From Fragum whitleyi (lineage: Eukaryota; Mollusca; Bivalvia; Cardiida; Cardiidae): a DNA stretch of 64,000 bases. The stretch is taken from contig OX411551.1 of assembly GCA_948146395.1 (NCBI GenBank), positions 45,294,796 through 45,358,795 of the forward strand. The letters are read 5' to 3'. A program made the translations under genes and the position numbers. Below are positions 57,925 through 64,000 of this stretch, in pieces (position 1 is the stretch's first letter; each line of letters begins with the position of its first letter). The notes beneath the pieces are model-generated. The model was given only the letters and a program-made list of their open reading frames with translations, did no database searches and was not told the origin of the DNA.

Positions 57925-58059
57925 ATGTTGGAATTTCTCCCTGTATTAAAGGTACACCATCAGAGGGTGTCATGTGACACATGATTGTAGAGTCACTGTG
58001 TGAATGTACCATATGTATGTTGTCTGGAGGTAAACTGTCTGATATGGCTATTGATGACC
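57925..58059 (-). CDS. BLTP3: BLTP3 small exon, source of the duplicated-exon array
   Basis: 135 bp between acceptor TTTTATACAG and donor GTAAGT. It completes the Gly codon from the exon at 60917 and ends in phase 1 for the exon at 55474. It codes GSSIAISDSLPPDNIHMVHS, then HSDSTIMCHMTPSDGVPLIQ and GEIPT. Only this copy has the unique 5' part (SSIAISDSLPP) and an acceptor with correct phase. The rest of the sequence is repeated downstream at 56310-57530. Confidence 0.8.
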
Positions 58060-58342
58060 CTGTATAAAATGAAATTTGGGTTAAGATGACATCACAAACA
58101 TTTATTTTCAAGGGAGGTAATAACATGTCATACAGCGTGCTTAGACTGACATTATCTGCTCAGGGATAATTTAGTTTAGGTGGGTAAACACTATAAGCGG
58201 ATATTCTTTATAAATTTCACTGCAATTATGGTTTTGTAATTTGCATATCCAAAGAAAATTTACTCTCTTAAAACAATTACAACACCATTACCATATATAC
58301 AGCAAAAACCCTGAATTCGAAGCTTAAATTATGATTTATTGG

Positions 58343-58488
58343 ATGAAGAGTTTATGTTGATTTCATGGAGGTATGAAACTAAACACTATATTACACTGTT
58401 TGATTATGCCAAGTGCATTCATACATGAGTGTGTTTAAGATTTTAGTTTCATACCTCCATGAAATTAACAAATATTCTTTTCATATCT
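58343..58488. mobile_element. MITE family V, copy 2
   Basis: TGATTTCATGGAGGTATGAAACTAAA and its mirror TTTTAGTTTCATACCTCCATGAAATTAACA bound about 145 bp. Confidence 0.8.
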
Positions 58489-58572
58489 TTTAATTTACTA
58501 TTATGCAGCAAAAATGTAAATGTTTGTCAATAATTATAGAGATTTCTTATGGGACTACTATTTTGGAAGCTT

Positions 58573-59045
58573 AACAAGATGTGTTTGTGAAACACGAATG
58601 CCCCCGTAACGGCATTTTTTTCAAAGTTTGACCTTGACAGATGACCTTGACCTTGTCACATGACCTTGACTTTGGTACCAGCGGATGCGGATCATTGAGA
58701 TCTATCATCATGCCAAATATTAGCTTTGTATCTTGAATAGGCTTGAAGATATTGGCAAGGTTAAGTTTTCGGGTTAAGTTTTCGGACGTTTGACCTTGAC
58801 AGATGACCTTGACCTTGTCACATGACCTTGACTTTGGTACCAGCGGATGCGGATCATTGAGATCTATCATCATGCCAAATATTAGCTTTGTATCTTTAAT
58901 AGGCTTGAAGATATTGGCAAGGTTAAGTTTTCGGACAGACGGACGGACAGACAGACGGACAGACAGACGGACAGATGGACAGACAGACAGACGGACATGA
59001 GTAAAACAATATGCCCCCGATCTATAGATGCGGGGGCATAAAAAA
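58573..59045 (+). mobile_element. Pearl-like element I
   Basis: Same family as H. Head AACAAGATGTGTTTGTGAAACACGAATGCCCCC, two core units of about 170 bp (GATGACCTTGACCTTGTCACATG at 58640 and 58802), a CGGACGGACAGACAGACGGAC tract to 58993, then stem-loop TGCCCCCGATCTATAGATGCGGGGGCA and AAAAAA. Confidence 0.8.
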
Positions 59046-59715
59046 CATTTACTCAAATTTGTTGTCCTTTAGAACTAAAACTAATTTTTCAGCCAATCCA
59101 AATGCACAGAGATTGATAGCACCATCTAAAATTAAATTATCAAATCATGAAACCATTAGATAATTTACATTTTTCATGTTCAATTTCTCCAATTACAATT
59201 GATGTTTTGATAGAATATGAATTTTGTTTGATCTAAAATGACATGATCCATTAAAATTTGACTTCAAAGCAAATTAACAATAATTGGTTGAGGTCAGATT
59301 TGTATAAACCTCAAAATTATCAAATGAGGCCAGTCAGGTCGAAATTTCAAAGACCCTTTTATAAAACAATTTGCTTTTCTATATGAAAGCTTTTTGTTTT
59401 CCTATATTTACTTATAAATACAATATCCAGGGTATATGAAAACCAAAATTTGTTAATTTTTTTCATAAATTTCTTGCATAATTTCACATAAACTATGAAT
59501 TTTGAAAGCAAGAGAGTATAGCAAAGAATTAGCTCTTTCTATGCTATTCACAGCATATCCCTACTGTGTACAAGGATTGGTTTGAAACAAAGTAATAAAT
59601 TCTGTTGGATAAAAGAGTTCTACACCAACAGGGTGACTGAATCCCAAGATATTTGGACGGATTCCATTAGTTCAAAGCCAGAGATTCCATCAGAATATCT
59701 TTTCATCTTTATCCT
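59046..59715 (-). other. BLTP3 intron sequence, nothing recognised
   Basis: AT-rich stretch between pearl-like element I and a MITE family M fragment (59715-59850). No exon or recognisable repeat. Confidence 0.45.
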
Positions 59716-59865
59716 TTAACCATACAATTAGCTTTTTGATAGCATCCCTCATGAAATTTTTATGATTTCACATGGATATTTTTAGAACAATGATATAATG
59801 CGGTCACTTTTAAAAACTTCGAAGAAAACAAGGCAAATAGAGGTCATAAGATAAATGATCCTGTG

Positions 59866-60092
59866 TGCGAGATTTCCAATAATATGTGACCTCAAAGCAA
59901 AGACTCTGGCCAGTCTGTGCTTCCGCACAGTCTGACCAGAGTCTTCACTATGCATTTTGTAGATAGACAAGTTCTCACTGTTTATGTGCACCAGCAAGTA
60001 ACCCTACATTTACAGTATGTGGCTGTCTATGTTGCTCAATGTTTGTCTCTCGTACACAATCCAAATTGTTGGAAATGTCACGCACAGGCTCA
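59866..60092. mobile_element. MITE family Q, copy 3
   Basis: TGTGTGCGAGATTTCCAATAAT and TTGGAAATGTCACGCACAGGCTCA ends; CTGTGCTTCCGCACAG hairpin at 59916-59931 and TCTTCACTATGCA as in the 13366 copy. Confidence 0.8.
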
Positions 60093-60131
60093 AAAATAAT
60101 ACATACTTAGTGTATTGCATGATGAAATAAA

Positions 60132-60284
60132 TGTGACCTGTCACGCAAAAAAGGGACCATCTGGGTAGTGTATAAAGTGTCAACCCTAGTCAGACTGCGC
60201 GGTTTGCAAGACTTTTGTCCTGGGTGAGCTAAATATTCATTATACAGAGTTCCCAGATGGCCCCCTCTTGCGTGACGGGTCACA
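60132..60284. mobile_element. MITE with TGTGACCTGTCACGCAA ends
   Basis: Inverse ends TGTGACCTGTCACGCAA and TTGCGTGACGGGTCACA; inner pairs GGGACCATCTGGGTAGTG and TTCCCAGATGGCCCCC. It seems to be inserted into the end of a family M fragment (AATACATACTTAGTGTATTGCATGA before it). Confidence 0.85.
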
Positions 60285-60784
60285 TATATCTATCAAATAG
60301 ACATTCTTTCAATCAGAAACCAATTTTTTTCAAGCCAAGGTTTTAAATCCATATTTGTAAGGATCAAAGTCAAGTGAGGAACCTTGTTTGCATAGACATT
60401 AGAATATAAAACCTATGGTTTTTTTTAGCTTTCATTTGTTTCTACCAGTATAAACTAAGTAATGGTTTCCTGATAAATGGGGGTATCCTCTAAGTTACAA
60501 GTAGAGAATCCTTTGTGCCCCCATTGAAAAACAGTCAGTGTCAACCTCTGAATAACTGTTAACCATGTCAAGATGAACCTGAAATATTGCTGCTTTGGTA
60601 GGAGGTATAGATAAAGATCAGCCTGTACATATGTGCAGTCTGATCTTAGTCTCCTCAACCTGATTTTCTTTTCAAAACCAGGGAGAATAAAAAAATGAAT
60701 TTTCAAATTAAACTCTGAGTCACAATTAGTTTATCCAGTGCTTTAAGAACTTTGATTTAACAGTGCTTTTGCCATGTATTTTAT

Positions 60785-60904
60785 TGATGATCTTTCACAA
60801 TGTTGACCGAGGTTGCCTGATAAAAATCATTAGGAAACCTCGGTTCACACTGTTAAAGTTCATAACTTTTGAGACGATGCTGAACTATTACGGGTCCACT
60901 ACCT
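60785..60904. mobile_element. MITE family T, copy 3, 13 bp from a BLTP3 splice donor
   Basis: The right end GGGTCCACTACC stops at 60904; the BLTP3 exon begins at 60917. The inner hairpin has GATAAAAATCATTAGGAAACCTCGG. The left terminus is degenerate. Confidence 0.8.
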
Positions 60905-60916
60905 TAAGATACATAC

Positions 60917-62087
60917 CCTCCTCATCCTGTGTTACAGTCAAAATTTGATCACTCAAGTCTGTAAGATTAGCCTGGTTCCCTGTTATCTCTTCTTGAATAT
61001 CAATATCTGGTTCCCCGTACACTTCCCGCCCCGCTGAGCTATTGGTACCAGGAGAGTTGAATGTGTCCAACGGATGACTATATGGTAATAGCTGAGCTAT
61101 ATATGGACAAACCATTGCAAATTCAATTTCTGGAACCACAAGTGGTATCGAGAAGTTTTGAGAAGACGTAGAAGGACTTTGTAAATCATCTGTATCTGCA
61201 TCGAGCTGTGTAAGAAATTCGGTAAAAGAGTCTGAGAGCCTCAATAGGGAGAGATATTGAGAATGGTTTAATTGAGCACGTAATTTTCCACCAATTTTGG
61301 CCACTATGTTATAATCGGCTATTTTCAAAGCTGTATATTGCACATTGCCCTGTTGGCCGTTATCACAGTTGTCATGGTTACTAGATGAGGTCATTGGTTC
61401 TTGTTTAACAGTCGATTCTTTACCGAATGGTTTATCTGCATCGACAGGACTGTCACTATCTTGAGAGTAGTAATCTTTTAGAAGCTGTCGCTTCTTTCGT
61501 CTTTTTTCCACATCACTTCCCTCCAAACTTTTATCATCACTTGAAAATGACTCACTGATACTAGGGCTCTCTGAAATAACTCCTTCAGGAATCAAAGATG
61601 GCTGACACAACCAAAATGTGATTGGCACAGATTCCACAAATGGAACAGGACGGGATCGACTAGATGGCTGAGCTAAAAACTCAACCCACACTTGATCTAT
61701 ACACACTGCCCACATATCACAACTCGCGTCACGTTTTAACGTGTTTGTTCGCATCAACATTTTAATGGCTTCTTCACTGTCTACATTTACACCATCTGGT
61801 AAACGACCTCTCACTAAATCTTTCGCATATGGACACAGATATGGATTTAAATGTCCATTCGCGATGTCTGAAAATAGTTTTGGAATTGCTTGAAGATCAT
61901 GATCTTTTGAAGAGTTTTGGCTAAACATATCACAGTTCTGGTATTGTTGTAAGATTTGCTGTAAGTCTTGTAATGTAAATCGAGGTTCTATATGGGTGTT
62001 TGTTGCCGTAAGTTTTGAGATTTGGATCTGAAGGGATTCTGGTCTATCAGACTGTTTGTCTGACTTTTCTTCCATTGGCATTACAAT
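60917..62087 (-). CDS. BLTP3: BLTP3 large exon: second conserved block of the lipid-transfer protein
   Basis: 1171 bp between acceptor TCTTATTATAG and donor GTATGT; phase 0 in, phase 1 out. It codes IVMPMEEKSDKQSD, IQISKLTATNTHIEPRFTLQ with a ...LQQILQQYQ helix, CPYAKDLVRGRLP, then DMWAVCIDQVWVEFL and RPVPFVESVPITFWLCQP, the most recognisable stretch of UHRF1BP1/UHRF1BP1L. KRRKKRQLLKDYYSQDSDSP, a Ser/Asp linker, AQLNHSQYLSLLRLSDSFTE and VVPEIEFAMVCPYIAQLLPY follow. All match the order in the vertebrate proteins. The family forms a hydrophobic groove carrying lipids between membranes. The in-frame ATG at 62081 is internal, because an exon with matching phase precedes it. Confidence 0.93.
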
Positions 62088-62099
62088 CTATAATAAGAA

Positions 62100-62660
62100 A
62101 CAAATGGATCATTAGGTATTCTTACAATATTTGGCTACTTAATTATTAGTTGATTTAATGATTTGCCTTTGAACTAAGCAATTCATTAAATCAACTTATA
62201 GTAAAGTAACCTAGCACCAAAAGAAAAATTTTGTTTTCATAATCATAAAGGACTTATCTTGAAAAGAAAACAAGAGCTGTTAGAAGATAGCAAAGCTTGA
62301 CTATTCCAAATGTTATATAGTAACAGTAAATCAATGTAAACATTGGAGGCATGAAGATCTGAGTAGTGAATAGCATAAGTACAAACAGAATCATTTAGAA
62401 AGTCAATATTTGCACGTAAAAACTAAACCTATTGCATGTAAAAACTTAACCAAGAGATCTAGGTCCAAAAAGGGTAAAAAATCCAAGTTAGATGTCACAG
62501 TAATGGATCTTTGTCTAAACCTTTACGCCAGCGAAGATACCAACTACAATGCTCAGTTTCTAGGAATAGTTGAGCTTAAAAAAGATAAAATGATTAATGC
62601 ATGCCTTCTGACTTTTCCAGAGTACAAATTTACCTCTACCCTTACTAACTTACTAACAGA
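62100..62660. other. BLTP3 intron with a hairpin and an element head
   Basis: A palindrome with arms TAAGTTGATTTAATGAATTGC-like lies at 62140-62205. ACAAGAGCTGTTAGAAG at 62266 resembles the pearl-like head. The 96-residue plus-strand frame at 62410-62700 runs into element sequence and shows no family resemblance. Confidence 0.45.
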
Positions 62661-63935
62661 GTGGACTTATATCCCCAAACAGCACTTTGTCAATATGTAA
62701 TTGCTATTAGCGCAGGATGTGTTTGTTACAAATATTGAGGTCATATGCAGCATTTGCTTAAAGTTTCATGATTGTAGGTCACTTGGTTGGAAACGAAAAA
62801 TGAACTAGAAAGCCATGAATAGCTTGAGTCGCTCCACAGGCTTGAAATTCTTGTAAAAGCAAATAAAAGATTAGACTAAATTTTTAGATATTTTGGGTTC
62901 TACTGATGTTAAAAATGGTTTTCCAAGTTCCAACTATATTAGCATATAGAGAAATGACCTCCGCCCATAAAAGACATATTTTTCATCCAATCAAAATAAT
63001 TTTTGGCTGAATGATAATGGGTCAGCCAAATTCATACCAAAATGTTTGAATAATATCCATCACTAACATTCTGAGAAAATGATTTTCAAAGTTTCCACTA
63101 TATAACATTTTGAGAAATGACCTCTGCCCATAAAATACATTTTTTTATTCCAATCACAAAAATTTTTTTGGTTGACTGATAAAGGGTCACTCAAGGATCA
63201 TTCATGTACAATTTGGTTGATATCCATCTATTACATTCTGAGAAAATGATTTTCAAAGTTTCCACTATATAACAGATTGAGAAATGACCTCTGCCCATAC
63301 GATACATATTTTTATTCCGATCACAAAATTATTTTGGTATTTTGGTAGACTGATTAAGGGTCACTAAAGGATCATTCCAGTGAAATTTGGTTGATATCAA
63401 ACAATTAGAATCTGAGAAAATGATTTTCAAAGTTTCCACTATATAATTAAATTTCTTGAACAACTTTGAAAGAGGGTCACCCAAGGATCATTCCTGTGAA
63501 GTTTGGTTGAAATTCATCCAGTAGTTTCTGAGGAGAAGTTTTTTAAAGAAAAAGTTTACGACCAGACGCATGGACGCACTGACAGACGCACGACAGACAC
63601 AACGCCATGACAATAGCCCCAGTGGCTTTTAGCCAGTGGAGCTAACAAAAATTGACAATGACCTTGACCTTTGACCTATGTGACCAAAAAACAAAAGGGC
63701 TCTTCCTTGGGTCATAAGCACCATTTGTATCAAGTTTCATGATTCTAATCTAGGTCAAGTAGCTTGGTTCTTGAGTTAGAGTCCGGAAACGAAAGGTCTA
63801 TGGACAGATGGACGGAGGGATGGATGGACTGATTGACAGACAGACAGACATGGTGAAACCAATTTACCCCCCTCTACTACATAGGTGTGTGTGTGTTGAG
63901 GGGGGGGGGGGGTGTAATAAAAATCAACTGTTAAC
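62660..63935 (+). mobile_element. Pearl-like element G, second copy, split by element B
   Basis: The left part, 62660-62803, matches 50130-50270 plus GGAAACGAAAA (TATATCCCC, GCGCAGGATGTGTTTGT, AATATTGAGGTCATATG). The right part, 63646-63935, resumes with ATTGACAATGACCTTGACCTTTGACCTATGTGACC, the TCCGGAAACGAAAGGTC block, GGACGGAGGGATGGATGG, and ACATGGTGAAACCAATTTACCCCCC. The two halves join in element G order when 62804-63645 is removed. Confidence 0.75.
62804..63645 (+). mobile_element. Pearl-like element B, second copy, nested in element G
   Basis: Head CTAGAAAGCCATGAATAGCTTGAGTCGCTCC, core units with GAGAAATGACCTCTGCCCAT and TGATTTTCAAAGTTTCCACTATATAAC, then GACGCACGACAGACAC, and stem-loop GCCCCAGTGGCTTTTAGCCAGTGGAGC ending CTAA. 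It matches 37279-38128 along its length. Confidence 0.8.
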
Positions 63936-63966
63936 AATTTGATATTTTAGGAGCAGATTTACTTAC

Positions 63967-64000
63967 CCTTGGCATCAAGAATTCTATTTTAGTATCTACA
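63967..64000 (-). CDS. BLTP3: BLTP3 exon, partial at the window edge
   Basis: The last 34 bp of an exon, coding VDTKIEFLMPR in phase 0 before donor GTAAGT at 63961-63966. It joins in frame to IVMPMEEK of the next exon. The N-terminal chorein exons lie outside the window. Confidence 0.75.

Noticed and set aside
62410..62700. 96-residue plus-strand frame, basic N terminus
   Set aside because: It runs into element G sequence at its 3' end, lies in a BLTP3 intron, and has no recognised domain.

Overview
The window is AT-rich eukaryotic nuclear DNA, most likely from a bivalve mollusc. It has spliced genes with GT/AG introns, tRNA-derived SINEs, a non-LTR retrotransposon, a Penelope-like relic, many palindromic MITEs, and at least ten tandem-repeat elements carrying (ACGG)n tracts and a 3' stem-loop, an architecture that resembles the 'pearl'/Helentron-type elements known from bivalves. 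The bivalve assignment is inferred from this repeat landscape and from the GT10 fucosyltransferase paralogues; no rRNA, mitochondrial or other marker sequence is present.

Layout. 1-5524 is the end of a higher-order satellite built on three scales (about 25 bp, 100 bp and 447/547/647 bp) that carries ten copies of a tRNA-Pro-like block. 9217-10251 (+) is the catalytic exon of an alpha-1,3-fucosyltransferase-like gene. 10.4-24 kb is intergenic and repeat-rich: a foldback element, a (GAAT)n tract, MITEs with nested insertions, SINEs, and a duplicated 1.5-1.6 kb palindromic element. 24465-27308 (-) is a second fucosyltransferase of the same type, tail-to-tail with the first; its membrane-anchor exon (27157-27308) is visible. 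A 5'-truncated LINE (27358-29627) with an 8-bp target duplication lies 49 bp upstream of that exon. 29.6-47 kb is intergenic: a GIY-YIG relic, several pearl-like elements, MITEs and a 1.3 kb inverted-repeat element.

47043-64000 (-) holds the C-terminal two thirds of a BLTP3 (UHRF1BP1/UHRF1BP1L) bridge-like lipid-transfer protein. Eight exons can be joined with matching splice phases, from 63967->64000 down to the stop at 47043. The N-terminal chorein exons lie beyond the right edge. The introns are full of MITEs, SINEs and pearl-like elements. One small exon has been duplicated, with its splice donor, into an array of about nine 122-123 bp units.

The two gene types have separate jobs: Golgi glycan fucosylation, and lipid transfer at endolysosomal contacts. 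The most unusual material is the three-scale satellite, the duplicated exon/donor array in BLTP3, and a set of unrelated-looking elements that share one architecture or one hairpin core.
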